The translations under genes were made by a program, and so were the position numbers. From Cupriavidus necator N-1 (lineage in GTDB: Bacteria; Pseudomonadota; Gammaproteobacteria; Burkholderiales; Burkholderiaceae): a stretch of DNA of 64,000 bases. The stretch is taken from positions 930,001 to 994,000 of the forward strand of contig NC_015726.1 of assembly GCF_000219215.1 (NCBI RefSeq), read 5' to 3'. The notes below the pieces were generated by a model that saw nothing but the letters and a program-made list of their open reading frames with translations, ran no database searches and was not told the origin of the DNA. This document shows positions 8,042-16,156 of this stretch, one piece after another (the stretch's first letter is position 1; each line of letters starts with the position of its first letter).

Positions 8042-8165
8042 TCAAGCCGCTCTACGAAGCAGGAACCCACCGAAGTGACTACGTAGAGCATCACGTAGCG
8101 CCGTAGGAATCCTCGTCCTTTCCGCCGTAGCGGCAGCCGAAGGCTGAGGACGGGGAGGATGCCAA
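8042..8165 (+). ncRNA. Probable omegaRNA (right-end guide RNA scaffold) of TnpB
   Basis: The 124 bases between the tnpB stop and the right border are non-coding and structured. GCTCTACG (8049-8056) pairs with CGTAGAGC (8082-8089), and the last ~55 bases form a long imperfect hairpin ending GGGGAGGATGCCAA. In characterised systems the omegaRNA covers the 3' end of tnpB and this region, and the guide is read from the flank, here from 8166 onward in the DUF2252 gene. Assignment is by position and structure, not by homology search. Confidence 0.5.
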
Positions 8166-9058
8166 ATATGGTACGACCGCATCACCTTCGAGCGGCTGCT
8201 CGAAGAAGAAACCTTGCCCGAAGTCCAGAAACGCATCCGGCGCGGCATGGAGCGCGCCGCCGACCGCACCCACGAGTCGCTGCTGCCCAAGCTGGCCGAG
8301 CGCATCGGCGACCGCTGGTCGATACTCGATACGCCGCCGGCTATCTTCCGCGTGCGCGGCGAGCAGACGCTGTTCGGGACGGGCAACGACTGGCTGGCCG
8401 CCAGCGACGCGGATCTGGCGCTGGACCAGGCCTACAAGGACTACCTGTCCACGCTGGCTCCCGACCGGCGCCAGCTGCTCGGCCATTTCACGCGCCATGA
8501 CGTGGCCTTCAAGGTGGTCGGCGCAGGCAGCGTGGGCACGCGCTGCCTGGTACAGCTGATGGTGGACCAGCATGAGAAGCCGCTGTATTCCTGCAGGTCA
8601 AGGAGGCCACCAGGTCAGTGGTGGCGCGTTACTTCAAGAGCGCGCCGAGCGCGCACGAGGGCCGCCGCGTGGTCGAGGGCCAGCGCCTGATGCAGGCCGC
8701 GAGCGACCTGTTCCTCGGCTGGACCAAGGGGCCGTTCGGGCGGCACTTCTATATGCGGCAGCTGCGCGACGTGAAGCTGTCGGCACAGATCGAGCTGATG
8801 GATGGCGACCTGCTCGGCCGCTATGCCTCGCTGTGTGGCTGGGTGCTGGCGCGGGCGCACGCCAAGGCCAGCGGCCTGGCCGCCGAGGTCAGCGGTTACC
8901 TGGGCCGCAGCAACCGCATGGCCGACGTGATGGTAGGCTATGCCAATGGCTATGCCGACCAGGTCGAGCGCGACTACGATCAGTTTGTCGCCGCGTGCCG
9001 CTCGGGGCGCCTCGAGGCGCGCACCGATGCCGACATGGCTGCTGATTTCCGCGTGTAG
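8166..9058 (+). pseudogene. DUF2252 family protein, 3' fragment with an additional frameshift
   Basis: This continues the DUF2252 gene after the IS (WYDRITFERLLEEE onward). The first frame is good until about 8585 (HEKPLY), where homology jumps frame: two extra bases near 8586-8588 put LQVKEATRSVVARYF into the next frame, which then runs to TAG at 9056-9058. The tail QADQVERDYDQF-like end of the family is intact (GYADQVERDYDQFV). The gene therefore carries two independent lesions. The frameshift could be a sequencing error; the IS cannot. Confidence 0.85.
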
Positions 9059-9090
9059 CCCACGCGTCTTGCCTGGCCAGGAGTCTGCCC

Positions 9091-9402
9091 ATGACAGAAG
9101 ACACCCTGCTGCAACTGATGACGGAAGTCGAGAAGGAAGACCCCATCGACTACGCCGACCTGCCATTCGACGACGCCGCGCTGCGCCGGCTGGCGTGCCG
9201 CCTGATCGCCGAGCGTTCCAGCGAGATGGAGGCGTCCGGCCTGCCGGTGGAAGCACTGCTGGCCACGATGTGGGCCTCGACCGCCAAGCTGGTGCTGGAG
9301 AACCTGGTGCTCAACGCGCGCCTGCTGACGCTGCAGGGCCTGCCCGACGACGCCCAGGCGCTGATCGAGCGCATCGCGCGCCAGTCGCGCGGCGGGGCCT
9401 GA
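9091..9402 (+). CDS. Conserved hypothetical protein
   Basis: A 103-residue helical protein (MTEDTLLQLMTEVEKEDPID), acidic N-terminus, no signal peptide or recognised motif. AGGAG eight bases before ATG 9091 supports the start. It lies 32 bases after the DUF2252 pseudogene in the same direction, so it may have been co-transcribed with it and could now be affected by the IS. Function unknown. Confidence 0.7.
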   Translation: MTEDTLLQLMTEVEKEDPIDYADLPFDDAALRRLACRLIAERSSEMEASGLPVEALLATMWASTAKLVLENLVLNARLLTLQGLPDDAQALIERIARQSRGGA

Positions 9403-9559
9403 ACGCGCCAGCCTGACTGCGCGGCCCGCACCCCGGGCAATGTGCCGCAATCATCTCAAGCTGCGGCGGCTCTGCCGTTTCGCTAAAATACGCGTTTTCA
9501 CCCAGCCGGTCCGCGCTGTGACTGACACGCGGCGGAGGCGGCTGACCAGGAGGATTTCG

Positions 9560-10462
9560 GTGATCAAGTGGATAATCGTCGCGGGCTACCTCGGTGCCGT
9601 CCTGTATGTGCACTTCCGCGGCAAGGTGCGCCTGCGCATCTGGCGCCAGCTGCTGGACCATTCGGCCCTGGTGGCTCCAATCAACTGCTTCATGTATGCG
9701 TTCTCGGGCGTGCCTCGCACGCCGTACATCCCGGTCGACAACTTCCCCGACCTGGAAAAGCTGCGCGCCGCCTGGCCCGAGATCCGCGATGAAGGGCTGG
9801 CGCTGGCCGCGATGCGCAAGATCAAGGCCGCGGACAAGAACGACGACGCCGGCTTCAATTCCTTCTTCAAGTACGGCTGGAAGCGCTTCTACCTGAAGTG
9901 GTACGAGGCCCAGCACCCGTCGGCCGAGCAGCTCTGCCCCAAGACTGTGGCGCTGCTGCGCGAGCTGCCCACGGTGAAGGCAGCGATGTTTGCCGAGCTG
10001 CCGCCGGGCGGCAAGCTCAACCCGCACCGCGACCCGTTTGCCGGCTCGCTGCGCTACCACCTGGGCCTGGCCACGCCGAACGACGACCGCTGCTTTATCG
10101 AGGTCGACGGCGAGCGCCACAGCTGGCGCGACGGTGAGGGCGTGGTCTTCGACGAAACCTACCTGCACTGGGCCGAGAACCGCAGCGATGCCAACCGGCT
10201 GATCCTGTTCTGCGATATCGAGCGTCCGATGCGCTACGGCTGGGCTGCGAAGTTCAACCACTGGATGGGCCGCAAGGTCATGACCGCGGCCAGCTCGCCC
10301 AATGACGAGCACGACCAGACCGGCATGATCAACCGGCTGTTCCGCTTTGTCTGGCTGGGCGGCCAGTATCGCCGCCGCTTCAAGGCCTGGAACCGCCAGC
10401 TTTACTACGTCACCAAGTTTGGCCTGATCGTGCTGGGCGTGGGGCTGATCGTCTTCCTGTAA
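9560..10462 (+). CDS. lpxO: Lipid A hydroxylase LpxO (Fe(II)/2-oxoglutarate dioxygenase)
   Basis: A 300-residue LpxO-type enzyme that 2-hydroxylates a secondary acyl chain of lipid A. It has an N-terminal membrane anchor (WIIVAGYLGAVLYVHF) and a C-terminal hydrophobic segment (YYVTKFGLIVLGVGLIVFL). The aspartyl/asparaginyl beta-hydroxylase core has iron ligands H156 and D158 (NPHRDPF) and H203 (YLHW), with R213 for 2-oxoglutarate. Initiation is at GTG 9560 with a perfect AGGAGG (9548-9553) six bases upstream. It is a single gene with its own terminator. Confidence 0.9.
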   Translation: MIKWIIVAGYLGAVLYVHFRGKVRLRIWRQLLDHSALVAPINCFMYAFSGVPRTPYIPVDNFPDLEKLRAAWPEIRDEGLALAAMRKIKAADKNDDAGFNSFFKYGWKRFYLKWYEAQHPSAEQLCPKTVALLRELPTVKAAMFAELPPGGKLNPHRDPFAGSLRYHLGLATPNDDRCFIEVDGERHSWRDGEGVVFDETYLHWAENRSDANRLILFCDIERPMRYGWAAKFNHWMGRKVMTAASSPNDEHDQTGMINRLFRFVWLGGQYRRRFKAWNRQLYYVTKFGLIVLGVGLIVFL

Positions 10463-10470
10463 GCAGCAAG

Positions 10471-10494
10471 AGAGCCGGCGCAAGCCGGCTCTTT
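10471..10494 (+). terminator. Rho-independent terminator after lpxO
   Basis: Perfect stem AGAGCCGGC (10471-10479) / GCCGGCTCT (10484-10492) with a GCAA tetraloop, 9 bases after the lpxO stop; the T-run is short (CTTTG). Confidence 0.75.
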
Positions 10495-10556
10495 GCCTTG
10501 GGCGGGCAGCGAGCGCCGTTCACATCCCGCATTGCGACCCTGTTCCGGAGATCCCG

Positions 10557-10811
10557 ATGCGCGTCCGCTCCGCACTGTGGCTGGCCGCCGCCCTTGGCGC
10601 CGCCGCTTGCACCACGACACCTGAAGAACGAGCCGCCAGCAGCGCCGCTGCCGTCGGCAAGCCCAACCCCGCCTCCATCAACTGCACGCAGCGCGGCGGC
10701 AAGCTGCAGATCGTGTCGACACCGGCCGGCCAGTCCGGCATCTGCACCTTCCCGTCCGGCAAGCAATGCGAGGAGTGGGCGCTGATGCGCGGCCAATGCA
10801 CGCCGGGCTGA
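10557..10811 (+). CDS. DUF333 domain lipoprotein
   Basis: An 84-residue precursor with a lipoprotein signal peptide: MRVRSALWLAAALGAAAC, predicted lipidation at C18. The mature part is a DUF333 domain, recognised by PASINCTQRGGKL...GICTFPSGKQCEEWALMRGQC with its three cysteines. DUF333 proteins are small periplasmic or outer-membrane lipoproteins, sometimes called hemolysin-like; their role is not established. GGAG precedes ATG 10557. It converges on the GGDEF gene, with stops 11 bases apart. Confidence 0.88.
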   Translation: MRVRSALWLAAALGAAACTTTPEERAASSAAAVGKPNPASINCTQRGGKLQIVSTPAGQSGICTFPSGKQCEEWALMRGQCTPG

Positions 10812-10822
10812 GCCGCCAGGCT

Positions 10823-12328
10823 TCAATCGCGGCGGCGTTCGTTGGCCAGCGTAGTGTAGTAGTCGCGCTTGGCCTGATACATGCGGCTGTCGGCCAGCTT
10901 GACGATCTCGTTCAGCCGGTCGCCTTGCAGGCAGGTGGCGTGGCCGATGGAAAAGCTTAGGCGTGCTCCCGGGTAGAACTGGTTGTTCAGCTCCACCACC
11001 TTGCCGATCTGCTCGATCACCGTGGCAGCGCCGCGCTCGTCGCGCCCGGGCAGCAGGATCATGAACTCGTCGCCGCCGATGCGCGCCACGCAGGCCTGCT
11101 CGCCCACCGCCTTCTTCAACACCTCGCCGGTGCGGCGCAGCAGCCCGTCGCCGTCGGCATGGCCGAACTGGTCGTTGACCACCTTGAGGCCGTTCAGGTC
11201 CACCGCCACCACGCTGACCGGCCACGGGCCCTTGCGGCCCAGCCGCGCCAGCTCGTCCTCATAGTAGGCACGGTTGTAGAGCTTGGTCAGCACGTCGTGC
11301 TTGCCCAGGAACTCGACATAGGCCTCGGCCTTCTTGCGCGCCGTGATATCGGTCAGCGACACGAGCACCTGGTCCCAGTCCGCTTCCCGCCCGGGGAACA
11401 CCGACCACTGCATGAAGACGTCCACGGCGCGGCCATCGAGCGCGTAGTTGATGACTTCGCGCTGCTGCCACAGCTTCTCGTGCCAGAGGTCGATCAGCTG
11501 CTCGGCAAAATGGATGCGCATGTCGTCGCGGAACACATCGCCCAGCCGCGACAGCAGGACTTGCTTGCTGTCCGCGCCGAACATCTGCAGCGTCTGCTGG
11601 TTGACATCGAGCACACGAATCTCCTGCATGCAGCGCGAGACAAAGTCCGGATGCACGTTGAGGAAGGTGCGGAAGTCGGTAATGCCGGCGCCGCGGACCT
11701 CATCGAGCAGCACCTTGACCGCGCTGAAGTCCTCCACCCACAACGACACCGGCGAATGCTCGAACAGCCCCAGCGCATATTGCTCGCTGCGGCGCAGCTC
11801 GCGCTCGGTGCGCATGCGCGCGGTGATGTCCTTGATCGACAGCAGCACGCGCTCCCAGGTGTCTTCGTGGCCCGGCATCACCGTGGCCTCAAGCTGGATG
11901 TCGAGCCGCTCGCCATCCAGCGTGTAGTTGACGGTCTGGCTGGCGAAGCGATTGCCGCCGTCCCACAGCTGGCCGAGTTCCTCGACATGCTGATCGAGCA
12001 TGTCGTCGCGGAACACGGTGTCGAGGTTGGCCACCAGGTCGTCGAGATCGGCCGCGCGGAACAGCTCAAGCGTGCGCCGGTTCACGTCGATCACGCGGAT
12101 CAGCGCCGAGCATTGCGCCGCTTGCTGCGGGTTCGCGCGCAGGTGGGCGCGCAGGTCGGCGACACCTTCCTTGCGCAGTTGCGCAAAATACTCGCGCACG
12201 GCGCTGAAGTCTTCCAGCCACAGCGAGACAGGTGCTAGTTGGAACAGGGTTTGATAGTCGTCCAGGTTGTTGCCGGCAGGGTTGCCGACACCCTTGCCGA
12301 CGGACGTTGCCGCGGATGCACTGCTCAA
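10823..12328 (-). CDS. Diguanylate cyclase with two PAS-like domains (GGDEF)
   Basis: A 501-residue cytoplasmic c-di-GMP synthase. Residues ~20-170 and ~195-340 are two copies of one PAS-type sensor: PVSLWLEDFSAVREYF versus PVSLWVEDFSAVKVLL, and both include a VFRDDM segment. A C-terminal GGDEF domain has an intact active site, IGGDEF (418-422). The allosteric RxxD inhibitory site expected just before it is missing (VGEQ), so product inhibition should be absent. The start is TTG at 12326-12328 with AAGGAG seven bases upstream; longer frames have no ribosome site. No membrane segments. The PAS ligand is unknown. Confidence 0.92.
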   Translation of the reverse strand: MSSASAATSVGKGVGNPAGNNLDDYQTLFQLAPVSLWLEDFSAVREYFAQLRKEGVADLRAHLRANPQQAAQCSALIRVIDVNRRTLELFRAADLDDLVANLDTVFRDDMLDQHVEELGQLWDGGNRFASQTVNYTLDGERLDIQLEATVMPGHEDTWERVLLSIKDITARMRTERELRRSEQYALGLFEHSPVSLWVEDFSAVKVLLDEVRGAGITDFRTFLNVHPDFVSRCMQEIRVLDVNQQTLQMFGADSKQVLLSRLGDVFRDDMRIHFAEQLIDLWHEKLWQQREVINYALDGRAVDVFMQWSVFPGREADWDQVLVSLTDITARKKAEAYVEFLGKHDVLTKLYNRAYYEDELARLGRKGPWPVSVVAVDLNGLKVVNDQFGHADGDGLLRRTGEVLKKAVGEQACVARIGGDEFMILLPGRDERGAATVIEQIGKVVELNNQFYPGARLSFSIGHATCLQGDRLNEIVKLADSRMYQAKRDYYTTLANERRRD

Positions 12329-12479
12329 GGCTTTTCTCCTTTTTCTTTTTCCCGTGGTGCACGGCGCCCGTGGTCGGTCTTCGCACCCGGAGACCAGCCG
12401 GGCAGCCCCTGCGCACCAGCGCATTAGGATAGGCGAGGCACCGGCAAAAGGGGAGGGATATTGCAGGCAGGCGCCAGGG

Positions 12480-13916
12480 CTAGCCTGCCAGCCGCTGCAC
12501 GATGGCGGCCAGCGTGCCCAGCGCCCGCTCGATCTGCGCCGAGCGCGGCGTGCCGCAGTTGACGCGCAGGCAGTGGTCGAAGCGCCCGGCGTTGGAGAAC
12601 ATCACGCCCGGCATCACGCGGATGCCGGCCTGCAGCGCCTGGTCGAATACCGCTTCGGACGACACCTGCGCGGGCAGCTCCACCCACAGGTGCATGCCGC
12701 CGCGCGGCGAGCCCAGCCGCGTGCCGGCGGGAAAGCTGGCGGCGATGGCCTGCGCGAACCATTCGCGCTGCGCGCGCAGCCGGGTGCGCAGCCGGCGCAG
12801 GTGGCGGTCGTGCGCGCCGGAAGCCAGGAAGTCAGCGGCCGCCATCTGCGACAGCATCTCGTTGGGCCGCGACAGGCCGAACTTGAGCATCTCCACCCGC
12901 GCCTGCCATTTGCCGGCGGCGATCCAGCCCAGGCGCATGCCGGGCGCCAGCACCTTGTGCAGCGAGGCGCAGTGGATCACGTTGCCGCTGCCATCCCAGG
13001 CCTTGGCCGCGGCGGGCGGCGCATCGCTGTCGGCGGTGGCCGAGAAGCAGTCGTCCTCGATCAGCGCGATGCCGCGCGCTTCGCACCACTGCACCAGCCG
13101 CGCCTTGTGCGCGTCCGGCATGATGCAGCCGAGCGGGTTCTGCAGGTTGGGCACCACCGCCACCGCGCGGATGTTGTCGTAGTGCTGCGCGGCCAGCTCC
13201 AGCGCCTCCAGCGAGATGCCGGTCTGGGGGCTGCACGGGATTTCCAGCGCGCGCATGCCCAGGCTTTCCAGGATCTGCAGCAGGCCATAGTAGGTCGGGG
13301 ACTCCACCGCAATCACGTCGCCCGGGCCAGCCACCGCGCGCAGCGCGAGGTTGAGCGCCTCGGTGCAGCCGTGCGTGATGACAATCTCTTCCGGTGCCAG
13401 CTGCACGCGATTGCGCAGCGCCTGGCGCGCAATCGCGGCGCGCAGCGGCTGGTAGCCATCGGACTCGACCGCCTCGCCGAACAGCTGCGGATGCCGGCGC
13501 AGCGCACGCGCCGCGGCACTGCGCAGGGCCTCGGTCGGGTAGAGCGACGGCGCGCAATAGGCGCCGCCCAGATCGGTATGCACGTGCTCATGCTGGCTGC
13601 GTGCCAGCAAGCCTGAAATGCGCTGGTGGATGCCAACGTACTGGGCCGGGTCCGGCAGCGCGGCGGCGGGCTCTGACAGTCCGGCCAGCGGGCCGCGCAG
13701 CGGCGCGGCAACAAAGTAGCCCGAGCGTGGGCGCGCTTCCAGCAGGCCGTCGCCTTCCAGTTGCCGGCATGCCTGCAGCGCGGTGGACAGGCTCACGCTG
13801 TGCAACGCCATCAGCGCACGCACCGACGGCATGCGGTCGCCGGCGGCGAGCGTGCCGGATTCAATGGCGCGGCGGTAGTGGCCGGCAACCTGGCGGTAGA
13901 GCGGGGTGGTGTCCAT
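12480..13916 (-). CDS. MocR/YdcR-like transcriptional regulator (GntR HTH plus aminotransferase domain)
   Basis: Second MocR-type protein of the window, 478 residues. A GntR winged helix occupies residues 1-70 (YRQVAGHYRRAIESG...MPSVRALMALHSVS). An aminotransferase-like domain follows with PLP lysine K321 (SLHKVLAPGMRLGW), N257/P261 in VPNLQNPLG and D288 (IEDDC). It shares only general architecture with the regulator at 3732. It is divergent from the DUF2917 gene at 14092 across 175 bases, the likely target. Effector not inferable. Confidence 0.9.
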   Translation of the reverse strand: MDTTPLYRQVAGHYRRAIESGTLAAGDRMPSVRALMALHSVSLSTALQACRQLEGDGLLEARPRSGYFVAAPLRGPLAGLSEPAAALPDPAQYVGIHQRISGLLARSQHEHVHTDLGGAYCAPSLYPTEALRSAAARALRRHPQLFGEAVESDGYQPLRAAIARQALRNRVQLAPEEIVITHGCTEALNLALRAVAGPGDVIAVESPTYYGLLQILESLGMRALEIPCSPQTGISLEALELAAQHYDNIRAVAVVPNLQNPLGCIMPDAHKARLVQWCEARGIALIEDDCFSATADSDAPPAAAKAWDGSGNVIHCASLHKVLAPGMRLGWIAAGKWQARVEMLKFGLSRPNEMLSQMAAADFLASGAHDRHLRRLRTRLRAQREWFAQAIAASFPAGTRLGSPRGGMHLWVELPAQVSSEAVFDQALQAGIRVMPGVMFSNAGRFDHCLRVNCGTPRSAQIERALGTLAAIVQRLAG

Positions 13917-14091
13917 GGGGGGATCGTGGCGTGGTCGGCCGCATCGGTACAGATACAGAAGCGGGGCCCCTGTATCGTAACAGCCCGAAATCCTGGTTGC
14001 TGTTCCGGTTCAGGTGCTGCACCGGTGTGCCTGCCGCATGCGCTGGCCGGTCGATAGGCTGGAGTCCTGTGCCTGTTACCGGAGTCCTGTC

Positions 14092-14463
14092 ATGCAAAGC
14101 GATCTCAACGACACTTCAACCGTAATGCCGCTTTCGGCCGGCCAGTGCCTGCGCGTGCGCGTGGCGGCGGGCACCGTGCTGCGTGCCGGCGTGGGTGAGC
14201 TGGAGGTTGCTGGGCCGCCGCAATGGCTGGCCGATACCTGCTATGTACCGCGGCGGCGCCTGCGCGCGGGCGACATGTGGATCGTGCCCGCGCGCGGCTG
14301 GCTGGCGGTGTCGGCCAGCCGTGCCGGCGCGCTCTTGGTCACAGCCCCGCCGGGCTGGCTGCCCCGGCTGCGAGCCTGGCTGGCGTGGTCCTGGCGCCGC
14401 ACCGGCCCGGCTCGCCAGCCCGTATCCCGCCCGATTCCCGACTCCGCGCCCGAAAGACTATAA
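14092..14463 (+). CDS. DUF2917 domain protein
   Basis: A 123-residue protein. Residues 12-85 form the short beta-rich DUF2917 module (LSAGQCLRVRVAAGTVLRAG and CYVPRRRLRAGDMW), which resembles a cupin-like barrel of unknown function. A tryptophan/arginine-rich tail may be membrane-peripheral. The 10-base sequence GGAGTCCTGT occurs twice just upstream (14061-14070, 14081-14090); the second copy supplies the GGAG for ATG 14092. It is divergent from the MocR gene, probably its regulator. Confidence 0.75.
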   Translation: MQSDLNDTSTVMPLSAGQCLRVRVAAGTVLRAGVGELEVAGPPQWLADTCYVPRRRLRAGDMWIVPARGWLAVSASRAGALLVTAPPGWLPRLRAWLAWSWRRTGPARQPVSRPIPDSAPERL

Positions 14464-14530
14464 AATTGCGCTCCGGCCGGCCTGGCACATTGGTGTGCCC
14501 AACCCCCCGGCCGCAGTTCTCGGGTTCCCC

Positions 14531-16156
14531 ATGCTACGTCTAAGTGAAGTCAAACTCCCGCTCGACCATACCGAAAGCGACCTGGACGCCGCCGTGCGCA
14601 CCAGCGCCGCGCAGATCGGCGTCAAGGGAGACGGCCTGATCGGCTATACCGTGTTCCGCCGTGCCCACGATGCGCGTAAGCGCTCGGATATCAAGCTGAC
14701 CTACATCATCGATATCGAGGTGCGGGACGAGGCCGCTGCCATCCAGCGCATGGCCGGCAAGCCGCACTGGAGCGTGACGCCCGACATGGCGTACCACTTC
14801 GTCGCGCGTGCCCAGGCAGGCAGCACGCATCCGCGCCCGGTGGTGATCGGCATGGGCCCGTGTGGCCTGCTGGCCGGGTTGATCCTGGCGCAGTCGGGCT
14901 TCCGCCCCATCATCCTGGAGCGCGGCAAGGCAGTGCGCGAGCGCACCAGGGACACCTTTGGCCTGTGGCGCAAGAGCGTGCTCAACCCCGAATCGAACGT
15001 GCAGTTCGGCGAGGGCGGTGCGGGCACGTTCTCGGACGGCAAGTTGTACAGCCAGATCAAGGACCCGAAGCACTATGGCCGCAAGGTGCTCAACGAGTTC
15101 GTGCGCGCCGGTGCGCCGGAAGACATCCTGTACAAGGCACGCCCGCATATCGGCACCTTCCGGCTCGTGAGCATGGTCGAGAAGATGCGCGCCGAGATCA
15201 CCGAGCTCGGTGGCGAGATCCGCTTCGAGACGCGCGTGGACGATATCGACATCGACGGCGGCCAGGTGCGCGGCCTGAAGCTGTCCACCGGCGAATACCT
15301 GGAAGCCGACCACGTCATCATGGCGGTGGGCCACAGCGCGCGCGACACCTTCGAGATGCTGCATGAGCGCGGCGTGTTCATGGAGGCCAAGCCGTTCTCG
15401 CTGGGTTTCCGCATCGAGCATCCGCAGGGGCTGATCAACCGCAGCCGCTTCGGCAAGTTCGCCGGCAACAAGCTGCTGGGCGCGGCCGACTACAAGGTCG
15501 TGCATCACTGCAGCAACGGGCGTTCGGTGTACAGCTTCTGCATGTGTCCGGGCGGCACGGTCGTGGCGGCTGCTTCCGAGCCGGGCCGCGTGGTGACCAA
15601 TGGCATGAGCCAGTACAAGCGCGCCGAGCGCAACGCCAATGCCGGCATCGTGGTGGGCATCACGCCCGAGGACTATCCCGGCGGCCCGCTCGCCGGCATC
15701 GAATTCCAGCGCAAGTGGGAAGCGCGCGCGTTCGAACTGGGCGGCAGCAACTACTGCGCGCCGGGCCAGCTGGTGGGTGATTTCATCGCGGGCCGGGCAT
15801 CGACCGCGCTGGGCTCGGTCGAGCCTTCGTACAAGCCCGGCGTGACGCCGACCGACCTGAGCACGTCGCTGCCTGACTACGTGATCACGGCGATCCGCGA
15901 GGGCATTCCCGAGATCGACAAGAAGCTGCCTGGCTTTGCCCTGCATGATGCCGTGCTGACCGGGGTGGAAACGCGCACCTCGTCGCCGCTGCGCATCCGC
16001 CGCAACAACGATGACTACCAGAGCATCAATGTGAAGGGCCTGTACCCGGCGGGCGAAGGCGCGGGTTATGCCGGCGGCATCTACTCCGCGGCGATCGACG
16101 GCATCGAAGTGGCCGAGGCCGTGGCGCTAAGCATCGTCGGCGGCAAGGCCGCCTAA
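14531..16156 (+). CDS. FAD-dependent oxidoreductase (COG2509-type flavoprotein)
   Basis: A 541-residue protein. An N-terminal ~95-residue module (VKLPLDHTESDLDAAV... YIIDIEV) precedes a Rossmann FAD-binding site GMGPCGLLAG (residues ~107-116) with acidic partner LERG. The central segment GGAGTFSDGKLYSQIKD and the C-terminal LYPAGEGAGYAGGIYSAAIDG are landmarks of the COG2509 flavoproteins, whose substrate is not established. ATG 14531 is used; its ribosome site is weak. It ends overlapping by 4 bases the convergent flavoprotein gene at 16153. Confidence 0.88.
   Translation: MLRLSEVKLPLDHTESDLDAAVRTSAAQIGVKGDGLIGYTVFRRAHDARKRSDIKLTYIIDIEVRDEAAAIQRMAGKPHWSVTPDMAYHFVARAQAGSTHPRPVVIGMGPCGLLAGLILAQSGFRPIILERGKAVRERTRDTFGLWRKSVLNPESNVQFGEGGAGTFSDGKLYSQIKDPKHYGRKVLNEFVRAGAPEDILYKARPHIGTFRLVSMVEKMRAEITELGGEIRFETRVDDIDIDGGQVRGLKLSTGEYLEADHVIMAVGHSARDTFEMLHERGVFMEAKPFSLGFRIEHPQGLINRSRFGKFAGNKLLGAADYKVVHHCSNGRSVYSFCMCPGGTVVAAASEPGRVVTNGMSQYKRAERNANAGIVVGITPEDYPGGPLAGIEFQRKWEARAFELGGSNYCAPGQLVGDFIAGRASTALGSVEPSYKPGVTPTDLSTSLPDYVITAIREGIPEIDKKLPGFALHDAVLTGVETRTSSPLRIRRNNDDYQSINVKGLYPAGEGAGYAGGIYSAAIDGIEVAEAVALSIVGGKAA

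Larger units (their letters stand above)
6470..8165 (+). mobile_element. IS200/IS605-type insertion sequence (tnpA remnant plus intact tnpB)
   Basis: About 1.7 kb inserted in a DUF2252 gene. It has no terminal inverted repeats and no target duplication, but has subterminal hairpins, as expected for this family. The left end holds CGGCC-TTTA-GGCCG (about 6473-6486) and GGACGCC-GTC-GGCGTCC. The right end holds an imperfect hairpin closing with GGGGAGGATGCCAA, the usual form of an IS605 right end. tnpA is on the minus strand and truncated; tnpB is on the plus strand. Borders are inferred from host reading-frame continuity and could shift by up to about 9 bases (an alternative join is 6460/8169). 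Confidence 0.85.
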
